64,000 bases of DNA from Aeoliella straminimaris. GTDB lineage: Bacteria > Planctomycetota > Planctomycetia > Pirellulales > Lacipirellulaceae. The notes below the pieces were generated by a model. The model worked only from the letters and a program-made list of their open reading frames with translations, was not told the DNA's origin and ran no database searches. Both the position numbers and the translations under genes were made by a program. Shown here one piece after another: positions 46,448-55,434 of this stretch. Numbering within the stretch: the first letter of the stretch is position 1; the number at the start of each line of letters is the position of its first letter. The stretch is from NCBI RefSeq assembly GCF_024054565.1, contig NZ_JAMXLR010000026.1, positions 248,001 to 312,000 on the forward strand, read 5' to 3'.

Positions 46448-48097
46448 ATGCGTTTGCGTTTCCTGCGTCACATGTTGCGAGTCGCTCTGGTTCTGTTCCT
46501 ATGCGTGACTCTCTCGGTGAGTCCCGCTGCAGCCAGCCAATGGTTTGCCTCACGGTGGTGCTCTCCTTGCCCGCCGTGCTACGTGCAGCGCTGCAGCCCC
46601 GTGTATTACGACTGCGGTCCCTGTGTCACCTACAGCCCGTGCGGCAGTTGTGGTCCCGTGGTGGTCGAGAGTTCGAGCAACTGCGGCTGCGACTCGACCG
46701 TGGTTAGCTCTGGCGAAACGATCATTCAATCCGAAGGAGCTGTCACCCAGGGTGAGCCTACGGAAGCCCCCCCGCAGCCCGAAGATGCTCCCAGCACTTG
46801 GTCGGCCACTGATCCCGCCACCGACGTCGAGGTAAACAAGCCCGCTGATGAGGCAGAGGCTCCTGCCGAAGACACCATAGCGCCCACCTTGGCCGACGAG
46901 GCCCCTGCGCCGGCCGACGATGTTGCTCCCTTACCGGAGCCCGTCGTGGAAGAGCCCGCTGCCGAGGAAGACCTCTTCGGTGCCCAGCCGGCGGCTGAAG
47001 AACCTGCCGCTGCCGACGACATGTTCGGCGCTCAACCGGCCGCCGAAGAACCCGCTGCGGAAGAAGACCTGTTCGGTGCCCAGCCGGCGGCTGAAGAACC
47101 CGCCGCTGCTGACGACATGTTCGGCGCCCAACCGGCCGCCGAAGAGCCCGCCGCCGAAGAAGACCTGTTCGGTGCCCAACCGGCTGCTGAAGAACCTGCC
47201 GCTGACGAAGACATGTTCGGCGCTCAACCGGCCGCCGAAGAGCCCGCCGCGGAAGAAGACCTGTTCGGTGCCCAACCGGCTGCTGAAGAACCTGCCGCTG
47301 CTGAAGACATGTTCGGCGCTCAACCGGCCGCCGAAGAGCCCGCCGCCGAAGAAGACCTGTTTGGTGCCCAACCGGCTGCTGAAGAACCTGCCGCTGACGA
47401 AGACATGTTCGGCGCTCAACCGGCCGCCGAAGAGCCCGCCGCCGAAGAAGACCTGTTTGGTGCCCAACCGGCTGCTGAAGAACCTACCGCTGACGAAGAC
47501 ATGTTCGGCGCTCAACCGGCCGCCGAAGAGCCTGCCGCTGAAGAAAACCTGTTCGGTGGTGAAAGCTCCGACATGGAAGAGGCAGCCATGGACGACGAAA
47601 CCAACCTGTTTGGTGCCGAGACCGACATCGACGAAGCCGCCGCGGACGACGACGCAGCCACCATGTTTGGTGAGCAGCCTGCCGCTGTGGAAGATGGTGG
47701 CAGCCTGTTCGGAAGCGAGCCCGCCGAGGACGAGTCGGCCGACGACGCAGGTGCCGACCTGTTCGGGGGCGAATCGGAGAGCGAAGAACCTGCCGCTGAC
47801 GAACCAGCGGGTGACGAGGACGACCCCATGACGGACCTGTTCGGCCCCACCGGAGTGCTCGAGCAGCCTGGTGGCTTCGACAGCCTGGCCCTGCGTCACT
47901 GGGTCGACAGCACCGGCACCTACACGGTCGATGCTCGCCTGGTGGCCGTGCTGGATGGCCAAGTTCGGCTGCTGAAGGCCAATGGTCGCACGACCACCGT
48001 GCCATTCAGCCGACTGAGCGACGACGACCTGTCCTTCGTCAATGCCCAAGCCGCCGCTCGCAATGCGGAGGATATTGCTCGCACCGCCCAGCGTTAG
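46448..48097 (+). CDS. Secreted Cys-rich protein with tandem repeats and SHD1 domain
   Basis: A 549-residue exported protein. A signal peptide (VALVLFLCVTLSVSPAAAS) leads into a short Cys-rich part with CxPCPPC and CGPCVTYSPCGSCG (about residues 35-78), then an acidic Pro/Ala/Glu region that contains thirteen 16-residue repeats of AEEPAAEEDLFGAQPA and the DMFGAQPA variant (46946-47569). The C-terminus has the SHD1 domain: LRHWVDSTGTYTVDARLVAV and GQVRLLKANGRTTTVPFSRL. Planctomycetes have many such domains in secreted proteins. Role at the cell surface is inferred; partner unknown. A strong terminator follows. Confidence 0.85.
   Translation: MRLRFLRHMLRVALVLFLCVTLSVSPAAASQWFASRWCSPCPPCYVQRCSPVYYDCGPCVTYSPCGSCGPVVVESSSNCGCDSTVVSSGETIIQSEGAVTQGEPTEAPPQPEDAPSTWSATDPATDVEVNKPADEAEAPAEDTIAPTLADEAPAPADDVAPLPEPVVEEPAAEEDLFGAQPAAEEPAAADDMFGAQPAAEEPAAEEDLFGAQPAAEEPAAADDMFGAQPAAEEPAAEEDLFGAQPAAEEPAADEDMFGAQPAAEEPAAEEDLFGAQPAAEEPAAAEDMFGAQPAAEEPAAEEDLFGAQPAAEEPAADEDMFGAQPAAEEPAAEEDLFGAQPAAEEPTADEDMFGAQPAAEEPAAEENLFGGESSDMEEAAMDDETNLFGAETDIDEAAADDDAATMFGEQPAAVEDGGSLFGSEPAEDESADDAGADLFGGESESEEPAADEPAGDEDDPMTDLFGPTGVLEQPGGFDSLALRHWVDSTGTYTVDARLVAVLDGQVRLLKANGRTTTVPFSRLSDDDLSFVNAQAAARNAEDIARTAQR
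46946..47569 (+). repeat. Tandem repeat, 13 units of 48 bp
   Basis: Units of 16 codons alternate between the EEDLFGAQPA form and the (A/D)(D/E)DMFGAQPA form, so the higher-order period is 96 bp. The last unit ends in ENLFGGESS. The nucleotide copies are nearly identical, which marks recent expansion or conversion. Confidence 0.92.
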
Positions 48098-48128
48098 ACT
48101 GCTTGGCAAAACTGCAACACGAAACGAG

Positions 48129-48167
48129 GCGAAGCCGCGAGGACAGACTCGCGGCTTCGCTTTTTTG
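48129..48167 (+). terminator. Strong intrinsic terminator
   Basis: A perfect 13-bp stem GCGAAGCCGCGAG / CTCGCGGCTTCGC, loop GACAGA, followed by six T. It ends the transcript of the SHD1 gene. Confidence 0.92.
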
Positions 48168-48189
48168 TCTACCAGGGCTGGTCGCCAAG

Positions 48190-49065
48190 CTACCACGGAC
48201 CGTGGCGGTTGGGACTGTTCCAGTTGTTGTCAGGGCGTCCGCCGTAGCGCCACTCCAAGCCGAACGTTAGTGTGAAGTTCTGCATGCCCCGAGCTGAGTT
48301 TTGTCCCCAGGCAATGTAGTTCATGGCCTCCGCTCGCAAAGCCACCCAGCGACGCGTTTGGTACTTGATGCCCAGGCCGACGGGCGTGGTGAACAACGTA
48401 TTATCTTCGCGGACGCCGAAGGGCGTAATGAAATCGATGTCGGTCAGCCCCACTCCAAATCGGTAGTAGGGCCGCACCCGCGAGTCGCCCCAGGGATAAT
48501 AGAGCAGCGACAGATCGTAAAGCAGCAAGTTGTTGCTGGGCGTCGAGGTGCTGGGAACGGTGCTGTAGAACTCGGGCGTGGTCCACGCCACACGAAACTG
48601 GGTCCCCCAGTAATCGTCAAAGTCCCAGCCCAATTGCGCGGCTAGCAGCACGTCGTTGTTGCGTGAATTGTTGGAACTGACACTCTTGGTCATCACAAAC
48701 CCGCCCGTTTCCAGGCCGAAAGAATACGGCCGATTGAGCCAGCTGGTACCCCGCAGCGGTTGCCCATGGCCGCTGGCGCGGCCGTGCCTGTTGGAGCTTC
48801 GAAACCGCAGGGCGTCGAAGAACGCCCGACACCAGCCACGATCGATCAGCACCTCGCCGCCTTCCCAGGCGGGATCGCACTCGGTTTCGTCGCAGGTGGT
48901 GCCGCACTCGGGGGCAAAATACTCAGGCGACTGGTCGCCCATGATGTGGGTATCGTCCGACAGGTCGTGCAGGACGTGCTCCTGGGCGCTAGTGTTGGCA
49001 GCCAGTCCAGCGCAGCAGTATGTGCACGCGATCAGCCAGGTCGCATTGCGAAACCAGAAATGCAT
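48190..49065 (-). CDS. Outer-membrane beta-barrel-like protein
   Basis: A 291-residue protein with a signal peptide (ATWLIACTYCCAGLAANTSA). The mature part begins with a Cys- and Asp-rich segment (CGTTCDETECDPAWEGGEV) and continues with alternating aromatic strands: GLETGGFVMTKSVSS, LLAAQLGWDFDDYWG, TQFRVAWTTPEFY, LSLLYYPWGDSRVRPYYRFG, PVGLGIKYQTRRWVALRAEA, and a final strand NFTLTFGLEWRYGG. This pattern fits a porin-like or OmpA-like barrel. ATG 49065 begins the signal peptide; the ORF opens at 49170. Function unknown. Confidence 0.75.
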   Translation of the reverse strand: MHFWFRNATWLIACTYCCAGLAANTSAQEHVLHDLSDDTHIMGDQSPEYFAPECGTTCDETECDPAWEGGEVLIDRGWCRAFFDALRFRSSNRHGRASGHGQPLRGTSWLNRPYSFGLETGGFVMTKSVSSNNSRNNDVLLAAQLGWDFDDYWGTQFRVAWTTPEFYSTVPSTSTPSNNLLLYDLSLLYYPWGDSRVRPYYRFGVGLTDIDFITPFGVREDNTLFTTPVGLGIKYQTRRWVALRAEAMNYIAWGQNSARGMQNFTLTFGLEWRYGGRPDNNWNSPNRHGPW

Positions 49066-49175
49066 GACGAGGTTCGTTGGGGCGAAGCCCAGGATAAGTA
49101 CACATGCCGCGCGGCAGTGCCGGCGGAGGAAAAGCCGGCGGAGTATGACGAGCCCACGGATGCGTGTCAATGCAA

Positions 49176-49225
49176 ACCGGGCCAGGTCCTCAACCGCAGT
49201 TGGGGGCCTGGCCCGGTGGTTTTTC
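49176..49225 (-). terminator. Hairpin after the DUF1573 gene
   Basis: CCGGGCCAGG and CCTGGCCCGG form a 10-bp stem with a long loop. It lies directly downstream of the stop of the DUF1573 gene on the minus strand. The T-run after it is short on that strand, so it could be a weak or factor-dependent terminator. Confidence 0.55.
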
Positions 49226-49244
49226 GAGTTGTTCGCCTGCAGTG

Positions 49245-50330
49245 CTAGCGACTGCCGTCCGCCAGATTGGTGCTGGACTCGCTCGAGGCAGTCGACGTGC
49301 TCTCGGCGGGGGCGTCTTCAACCGGCGCCGGAGCGACGATGTTCGCGTAAGCCGTGCAAGCAGTACTGAACGTTTCGCCACGGTCGGTGTGAATGACAAT
49401 CTGCTTCTTCAGGCGACCGTCTCTGTCACCCGCTTTGAAGGTCACCGCCACGACGTGCGTCGTGCGAGGCTCCTGATCGTACTCGCATTGGAAGCTGTCG
49501 TCACAATCAATCTTGGTGATCTGGAAGGGGGTCTTACCGCGAACAATGAGCTTCTTGGAGACCTCGTCGCCAGCGGTCACATCGCCCAGCACCCAATTTT
49601 CGGGCATCACCGAGATCTCCGGCATCACCCGACCTTCGATGTCGATCGGAATACGAGGGTTGTTTCCGTCGTTGGTGACCAGAGTCAGTTGATCCTTCAG
49701 GTATCCGGCCGGGGCGGTGTCCTTCAGGCGAACATTCAGGTCGTAGCGGGCCTGTCCGCCCTGGCGATACGACTCCTGCAGTTCCACTTCGTAGTATTCG
49801 CTGCTCTCGTTCGAGGCGACCACGTCCTTGATTTCCCAGCCACTATGGCCAGCGTAGCGGACGGACACCTTCTTCTCCTGCACCTCGCCCTGATCCACGG
49901 TGCCGAAGTTAATTCCGCCCGGCTCGAATACCACGTCGCCACGGATATTGCCGTGCACGCGCAACTGAACCTGGGCCGGGTACGGCTTGTCGATCGTCAC
50001 GGTAAGCGTCGCACTGTGATACCCGGTGAAGGTGCGGGTATTGAATTTGGCGACGATGTAGGCCTTTTCGTAGGTCTTGATTTCCCCGTTTTCCACCGAT
50101 GGCGTGGTGCAACCGCAACTCGAACGAACCCCGGTGATCCGGATATCCTCGACAAACTTGTTGGTTACTTCAAACTTGTAAACGGTGTCCGAGCCACGCG
50201 CCACGGTTCCGAAATCGTGGTCCAGGGTCTCAAACATCTTTTTGGGCCACTCTTGAGCATCGGCCACGGCCGATACCAGGCAGGCGCTCAAGACAGTGCC
50301 AACAATCGCGAAACTCTTACAGCGGCTCAT
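49245..50330 (-). CDS. Secreted DUF1573 family protein
   Basis: A 361-residue protein with a signal peptide (FAIVGTVLSACLVSAVADA, cleaved near AQEW). It contains the DUF1573 core: DHDFGTVARGSDTVYKFEVT, RSSCGCTTP, TGYHSATLTVTIDKPYPAQV, and a repeated FGTV-type beta module (NFGTVDQGEVQEKKVSVRY). The domain has an ASPM/SPD-2/hydin-like Ig fold. A C-terminal Ser/Thr/Glu tail ends it. Role unknown; exported and probably periplasmic. ATG 50330 is preferred over TTG 50336. A TATAAT box on this strand lies 170 bases upstream (50505-50500). Confidence 0.82.
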   Translation of the reverse strand: MSRCKSFAIVGTVLSACLVSAVADAQEWPKKMFETLDHDFGTVARGSDTVYKFEVTNKFVEDIRITGVRSSCGCTTPSVENGEIKTYEKAYIVAKFNTRTFTGYHSATLTVTIDKPYPAQVQLRVHGNIRGDVVFEPGGINFGTVDQGEVQEKKVSVRYAGHSGWEIKDVVASNESSEYYEVELQESYRQGGQARYDLNVRLKDTAPAGYLKDQLTLVTNDGNNPRIPIDIEGRVMPEISVMPENWVLGDVTAGDEVSKKLIVRGKTPFQITKIDCDDSFQCEYDQEPRTTHVVAVTFKAGDRDGRLKKQIVIHTDRGETFSTACTAYANIVAPAPVEDAPAESTSTASSESSTNLADGSR

Positions 50331-50776
50331 AATCAACCCGATTTCTGCAAAATGTGTTGAGTGTCGGCAGTCAGCTTCCGAATCCTTGGGCGTTTAATAT
50401 GGCTGACTGTTCTTACCCCTCAACGGACGATCGCCCACACACGAGCTGGCCACTCCACGGCAAAATCCCTACCTTGGCTATGCCAAACATCGTACCGGCA
50501 TTATATAGCTCTCGTGCGGATGCGGAGCAGGACTTGCGCCGGTTTTTTTCGATAATTCTTTGCGCATGCGGTGTTTTTTGGAAGAGCAAAATGGTTTGGG
50601 CGGACTAGGCACTCAAGTGCGACCCTAACACAAGCATGGCCGTTGCAATCGCCAAATTCGCTCGGCCGCAGGCCCTGCAGAACGCCCCCCCGGGCAACGT
50701 ACCGTTAGGTCTGGTATCATCGGGGGCCAATCGTAACGATTATCCAACCTTCGCTATCCACGAAGTAAATCGCGTC
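50331..50776. other. Divergent intergenic region, DUF1573 gene and tyrA
   Basis: No gene supported. It has a minus-strand TATAAT box at 50505-50500 (weak -35) and a T-rich stretch (50541-50549). The tyrA reading frame is open from 50636, but the N-terminal extension (residues ALQNAPPG and on) has no family similarity. Confidence 0.5.
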
Positions 50777-51625
50777 ATGCAGCCGTTCGACCAGGTCTCC
50801 ATCGTTGGCGTGGGATTGCTCGGCGGTTCCGTCGCGCAAGCCATGCGCGAGCGTTCGCTCGCTAAGCAAGTCGTTGGCATTGGGCGCGATACGACCAAGC
50901 TGCAGAACTTGGTCGATAACGGCCTGCTCGATCGGGCCACCATCAATCTGGCGGACGGAGTGACCGAGTCGGACCTGGTGGTGATCTGCACGCCCGTCGA
51001 TACCGTGGTGCCCAGCGTGCTGGAGACCGTCCGGAACGCCTCGGCAGGGTGCCTGATTACGGACGTTGGCAGCACCAAGGCCGAAATCGTGGACCAAGTG
51101 CACCAGGCCCTGGGCGACGAGCCGTGCCAATTTGTTGGCAGCCACCCGCTGGCAGGCCACCATCGCGGTGGGGCCGAATTCGCGCGAGCCGACCTGTTTC
51201 AGGGCCGTACCGTGGTGGTCACTCCCGACGAGCGGTCCAGCGCAGAAGCGGTCGAGCGGATTCAGGAATTCTGGCAGGAGCTTGGCAGCCATGTCGTGCT
51301 GCTCGCCCCCGACGATCACGATGCCGCATTGGCCGTGACCAGTCATCTGCCCCACGTGGTGGCTTCGGCCCTTGCGGCCGCGACGCCCGATGGGATACTC
51401 GATCTGGCGGCAACTGGTTGGCGCGACACCACCCGGGTGGCCGCCAGTAGCCCCGACCTGTGGCGGCAGATATTTCTGGCCAACCGCTCGCAGGTGCTGA
51501 CCGCCTTGAATCAATTCGACCAACAACTGAATCTGATCCGCGACGCCATCGAGGCGGAAGACGGACCAGAACTTGAACGACTGCTCGCCGAAGGGAAGCG
51601 AATCCGAGATGCTGTGGGAAATTGA
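50777..51625 (+). CDS. tyrA: Prephenate dehydrogenase family (TyrA)
   Basis: A 282-residue NAD(P)-dependent dehydrogenase that oxidises prephenate (or arogenate) in tyrosine synthesis. The N-terminal Rossmann loop is VGVGLLGGSVAQA; the substrate-binding segment is SHPLAGHHRGGAEFA, and TSHLPHVVASAL follows; this is the order for TyrA. There is no ACT or chorismate mutase domain. ATG 50777 is chosen by the Rossmann loop position. The 3' end overlaps purL by 17 bases in another frame, so the two are translationally coupled in a tyrA-purL-purQ unit. Confidence 0.93.
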   Translation: MQPFDQVSIVGVGLLGGSVAQAMRERSLAKQVVGIGRDTTKLQNLVDNGLLDRATINLADGVTESDLVVICTPVDTVVPSVLETVRNASAGCLITDVGSTKAEIVDQVHQALGDEPCQFVGSHPLAGHHRGGAEFARADLFQGRTVVVTPDERSSAEAVERIQEFWQELGSHVVLLAPDDHDAALAVTSHLPHVVASALAAATPDGILDLAATGWRDTTRVAASSPDLWRQIFLANRSQVLTALNQFDQQLNLIRDAIEAEDGPELERLLAEGKRIRDAVGN

Positions 51626-54527
51626 CGTACTACCGCTGAAGGCCAACCTCGACCGCCCTGCCCAACGCCTGGTGCAAGAGGCCATGGAGTACGGCCTGGC
51701 CGACCAGTTTGCAGCCGCCAGCGGCCGAGCCTTCCTGCTTTCGGGCGATCACCTGGCCGATGCCGACGCCCTGCGTGTGGCCGACCAACTGCTGACCGAT
51801 CATGTCGTGGAACAAGCCGTGGTCGCGCCGGTGGGCGACGCCAGGCTGGCCACCGCTCCCGCGTGGCTGGCAGGCGAAGTGCGTGTGGTGCACGTGCTGC
51901 CCAAGCCAGGGGTGATGGACCCAGTGGCCCTTAGCGCTCAATCGGCCATCGCCGATCTGGGCATCGAACCGCCCCTGGTTCGCACCTGCCACAAATACTG
52001 GCTCGCGGGCCTCGACGACCAGCAGGTCGCCACGCTGAGCAGTCGCCTACTGGCAAACGACGCCATCGAGCAAGTGATCGTCGGACCTCTGTCGCTGGAC
52101 CACTTGGACGTAGGCCGACCGTACGAGTTCGAATTGCAGACCGTCGCGCTGGACCAACTGGACGACGATGGCCTGATGCAACTCAGCCGCCAGGGCCAGC
52201 TCTACCTGCAACTGGCCGAGATGCAGACCATACAAAAGTACTTCCGCGATCTCGGCCGGGCCCCCACCGACATCGAACTCGAGACCCTGGCCCAGACCTG
52301 GAGCGAGCACTGCAGCCACAAGACGCTCGCCGGCCGCATAAAGTACACCGGGCCCGATGGCGAGCGGCAGTTCGACAACATGCTGAAGGAGACCATCTTT
52401 GCCGCCACCCAGACGCTCCGCAAGCAATGGGGCGACGACGACTGGTGCGTTAGCGTGTTTGCCGACAATGCGGGCGTGGTAACGTTCGATGACGAGAATC
52501 ACGTGGCCTTCAAGGTCGAAACGCACAATCACCCCTCTGCCCTGGAGCCTTACGGCGGAGCGAACACTGGCCTGGGTGGCGTGATTCGCGACATCCTGGG
52601 CACCGGACTCGGAGCCGAGCCGGTCTGCAGTACCGACGTGTTCTGCTTCGCCCCGCCCGACACCCCGGCCGATTCGCTTCCGCCGGGCGTCTTGCACCCG
52701 CGACGGGTGATGAAGGGTGTCGTGTCCGGCGTCCGCGATTACGGCAACCGGATGGGCATTCCCACAGTGAACGGTGCCGTGTACTTCGACCGCCGGTACC
52801 TGGGCAATCCGCTGGTGTACTGCGGCAACGTTGGCGTCATCCCGCACGACAAGGCGTTTGGGGCCCCGCAGCCAGGCGACTTCATCGTCGCCATTGGCGG
52901 TCGCACCGGCCGCGATGGCATTCATGGCGCGACGTTTTCCAGTGCCGAGCTAACCCACGAGAGCGAAGAACTCTCCGGTGGTGCCGTGCAGATCGGTAAC
53001 GCCATCGAAGAGAAGATGGTGCAGGACGTGCTGCTGGCCGCTCGCGACCGCGGACTCTACACCTCGGTGACCGACTGTGGCGCCGGTGGATTCAGTAGCG
53101 CCGTGGGCGAGATGGGCGAGAAGATCGGCGCAGAAGTGTGGCTCGAGCGAGCTCCACTGAAGTACGAAGGCCTGTCGTACACCGAGATTTGGATCTCCGA
53201 GGCCCAGGAACGCATGGTGGTCTCGGTGCCTGAAGGCAATTGGTCGGAGCTCGAATCGCTCTGTGCATCCGAGGGGGTGGAAGCCACGGTCATTGGCAAG
53301 TTCGAACCCACCGGCCGGCTGGTGCTCAAGTACCATGGCCAAACCGTCTGCGACCTGGCGATGAGCGTACTGCACGATGGCCGTCCGCCCGTGATTCGCG
53401 AAGCCAACTACACCCCACCGGCCGCCACCCCATTCGAACTGCCCGAGCGCACGAGCTACAACGACGACCTGCTGAAGGTGCTCGGATCGCTGAACGTGGC
53501 CAGCAAAGAGTGGATCATCCGCCAGTACGATCACGAGGTGAAAGCCGGCAGTGTCGTCAAACCGCTGGTCGGCCGCGCGAGCGACGGCCCCAGCGACGCC
53601 GCAGTGGTTCGCCCCGTGCTGACCAACCAACGGGCGATCGTCATCTCGTGCGGCATGAATCCTCACTACGGCGACTTCGACACCTATCACATGGCCGCCA
53701 GCGCCATCGACGAAGCGATTCGCAACTGCGTGGCCGTGGGAGCCGATCCCCAGCGGATCGCCATCCTCGACAACTTCTGCTGGGGCGACTGCGAAAAGGC
53801 CGAGACACTCGGCTCGCTAGTTCGTGCCGCGATGGCCTGCCACGACCTTTCCCTGGAGCTGGGCACCCCGTTCATCAGCGGCAAAGACAGCCTGAACAAC
53901 GAGTTCAGCTACTTCGACGCCGACGGCCGGAAGCAGACGATCGCCATCCCGCCCTCGCTGTTGATCAGTGCGATGGGACAAATGGACGACTGCAGCCAGG
54001 CAGTGACCATGGACCTCAAGGCCACCGGCAACCCGATCTACCTGGTTGGCGTTACCAAAAATGAACTGGGCGGATCGCACTTCACGCTCGTGAATGAACT
54101 CACCGGCGGGCAGGTGCCGACGGTCGATGCGGCAGCGGCCCGGGAGACGTTCACATCGATGCACACCGCCATCAAGTCGGGCGCCGTGCTCGCGTGCCAC
54201 GACCTGTGCGAAGGTGGCCTGGCCGTGGCCGCGGCCGAAATGGCCTTCGCTGGCGGACTCGGCATGCAGCTGTCGCTCGATGCGATCGAGCTGGCCGAAG
54301 GCGGTGTGGCCGCCAAGCTGTTCAGTGAATCGAACACCCGCTTCCTGGTGGAAGTTGATGCGTCAAAAGCAGCCGAGTTCGAAAGCGCCATGGCAAACGT
54401 ACCGTACGTCCAAATTGGCACGACAGTTTCCGACACTCGTCTGTCCATTGCCGCCGACGGAACGAACTTCGTCGATGCCGACATCGATGAACTCAAGTCC
54501 GCCTGGAAGTCGCCACTCGCCTGGTAA
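51609..54527 (+). CDS. purL: Phosphoribosylformylglycinamidine synthase, PurL with N-terminal PurS-like units
   Basis: It makes FGAM from FGAR, glutamine-derived ammonia and ATP in purine synthesis. At 972 residues it is intermediate between the small PurL (about 740) and the large form (about 1,300). The core has SEHCSHK, ETHNHPSALEPYGGANTGLG, FDTYHMAASAIDEAIRNCV-like and GKDSLNNEFSY-like motifs. The first 190 residues look like two PurS-type units: one at 1-75, and one with VHVLPKPGVMDPVALSAQSA at 97-180. The glutaminase is separate (purQ downstream). The ATG at 51609 overlaps tyrA by 17 bases. Confidence 0.93.
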   Translation: MLWEIDVLPLKANLDRPAQRLVQEAMEYGLADQFAAASGRAFLLSGDHLADADALRVADQLLTDHVVEQAVVAPVGDARLATAPAWLAGEVRVVHVLPKPGVMDPVALSAQSAIADLGIEPPLVRTCHKYWLAGLDDQQVATLSSRLLANDAIEQVIVGPLSLDHLDVGRPYEFELQTVALDQLDDDGLMQLSRQGQLYLQLAEMQTIQKYFRDLGRAPTDIELETLAQTWSEHCSHKTLAGRIKYTGPDGERQFDNMLKETIFAATQTLRKQWGDDDWCVSVFADNAGVVTFDDENHVAFKVETHNHPSALEPYGGANTGLGGVIRDILGTGLGAEPVCSTDVFCFAPPDTPADSLPPGVLHPRRVMKGVVSGVRDYGNRMGIPTVNGAVYFDRRYLGNPLVYCGNVGVIPHDKAFGAPQPGDFIVAIGGRTGRDGIHGATFSSAELTHESEELSGGAVQIGNAIEEKMVQDVLLAARDRGLYTSVTDCGAGGFSSAVGEMGEKIGAEVWLERAPLKYEGLSYTEIWISEAQERMVVSVPEGNWSELESLCASEGVEATVIGKFEPTGRLVLKYHGQTVCDLAMSVLHDGRPPVIREANYTPPAATPFELPERTSYNDDLLKVLGSLNVASKEWIIRQYDHEVKAGSVVKPLVGRASDGPSDAAVVRPVLTNQRAIVISCGMNPHYGDFDTYHMAASAIDEAIRNCVAVGADPQRIAILDNFCWGDCEKAETLGSLVRAAMACHDLSLELGTPFISGKDSLNNEFSYFDADGRKQTIAIPPSLLISAMGQMDDCSQAVTMDLKATGNPIYLVGVTKNELGGSHFTLVNELTGGQVPTVDAAAARETFTSMHTAIKSGAVLACHDLCEGGLAVAAAEMAFAGGLGMQLSLDAIELAEGGVAAKLFSESNTRFLVEVDASKAAEFESAMANVPYVQIGTTVSDTRLSIAADGTNFVDADIDELKSAWKSPLAW

Positions 54528-54537
54528 CACGCATCCC

Positions 54538-54560
54538 AGAAGTCTTGCGAGTTCTGCTAC
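54538..54560. repeat. Stem-loop repeat (GCAA-loop family), singleton upstream of purQ
   Basis: AGAAGTCTTGCGAGTTCT with TGCTAC after it; on the minus strand the loop reads GCAA and stems pair except one position. It lies between purL and purQ, 26 bases before the purQ ATG. Confidence 0.7.
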
Positions 54561-54586
54561 CCCTAAAGCCTAATACCGATCAAGCA

Positions 54587-55381
54587 ATGTCATCCCCCCG
54601 CGTCCTTGTACTTCGAGCCCCTGGCACCAACTGCGACAAAGAAACCGCGTTTGCGTTCGAGCAAGCAGGCGGCACGCCGCGCACCGCACACATCCGCGAG
54701 CTGCTGGGCAATCCTTCCTTGTTGGCCGAACATCAGGTGCTATGCATTCCTGGCGGCTTCAGCTACGGCGACGACATCGCATCGGGGCGGATTCTCGGCA
54801 ACCAGCTCCGCGAGCAGTTGACCAACGCGCTGCAAGAGTTCCGCGCGTCGGACAAGCTGGTGCTCGGCATCTGCAACGGCTTTCAGGTGCTGATGAAGAC
54901 CGGCCTGTTGGATATCGACGATGCCGAAGGTCCTCAAGCCACCCTGGCCTGGAACGACAGCGGCCGCTACGAAGCCCGCTGGGTGAACTTGAATGTCGAG
55001 CCCGGCAATTGCGTCTTCCTGCAGGGCATCGAAGACATTGTGCTCCCCGTGGCCCACGCCGAAGGCAAGTTCGTGGTCCGCGACCAGCAGACACTCGATT
55101 CGCTGGCTGGGGCCGGTCGACTGGTGCTCCGCTACACCGACTCCGCTGCGGACTCGGAGACGCTTTCGCTCGAACCCCAGGTCGACTATCCCGCCAACCC
55201 CAACGGCGCGTCGGCCGACATCGCCGGCATCTGCGACACCACGGGCCGGGTGCTGGGACTGATGCCCCACCCCGAGCGATTCCTGTTCGCCCATCAGCAC
55301 CCAAACTGGACCAGCAAGGGTTTGAGCGGCGCCGGCGCTGGAGCCAAGCTGTTCGACAACGCCGTGGCTTATTTTAAGTAG
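54587..55381 (+). CDS. purQ: FGAM synthase glutaminase subunit PurQ
   Basis: The class-I glutamine amidotransferase that feeds ammonia to PurL. The 264-residue protein has the catalytic Cys in LGICNGFQVLMK, the GGFSYGDDIASGRI oxyanion segment, and the His/Glu of the triad in LMPHPERF. The N-terminus is VLVLRAPGTNCDKETAF. Length is slightly above the usual 230. ATG 54587 follows the 59-bp gap after purL. The gene is flanked by two stem-loop repeats of the same family in opposite orientation. Confidence 0.95.
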   Translation: MSSPRVLVLRAPGTNCDKETAFAFEQAGGTPRTAHIRELLGNPSLLAEHQVLCIPGGFSYGDDIASGRILGNQLREQLTNALQEFRASDKLVLGICNGFQVLMKTGLLDIDDAEGPQATLAWNDSGRYEARWVNLNVEPGNCVFLQGIEDIVLPVAHAEGKFVVRDQQTLDSLAGAGRLVLRYTDSAADSETLSLEPQVDYPANPNGASADIAGICDTTGRVLGLMPHPERFLFAHQHPNWTSKGLSGAGAGAKLFDNAVAYFK

Positions 55382-55406
55382 CTCCCTGGCTTCAAGTAGG
55401 TGTCAT

Positions 55407-55434
55407 GTAGCCGGAGTCGCAAGACTTCGGAAGC
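55407..55434. repeat. Stem-loop repeat (GCAA-loop family), singleton downstream of purQ
   Basis: GTAG then CCGGAGTC, loop GCAA, GACTTCGG with one G-U pair. It lies 26 bases after the purQ stop. Confidence 0.75.

Noticed and set aside
46920..47831. 303-codon +2 frame with KNPPL/SVPNRL repeats inside the tandem array
   Set aside because: Alternate frame of the repeat array without a start signal or signal peptide.
46931..48196. 421-codon minus-strand frame opposite the tandem-repeat gene, with FFSSRLG-like repeats
   Set aside because: The repetitive protein is simply the reverse strand of the 48-bp array; the plus frame has a signal peptide and SHD1 domain.
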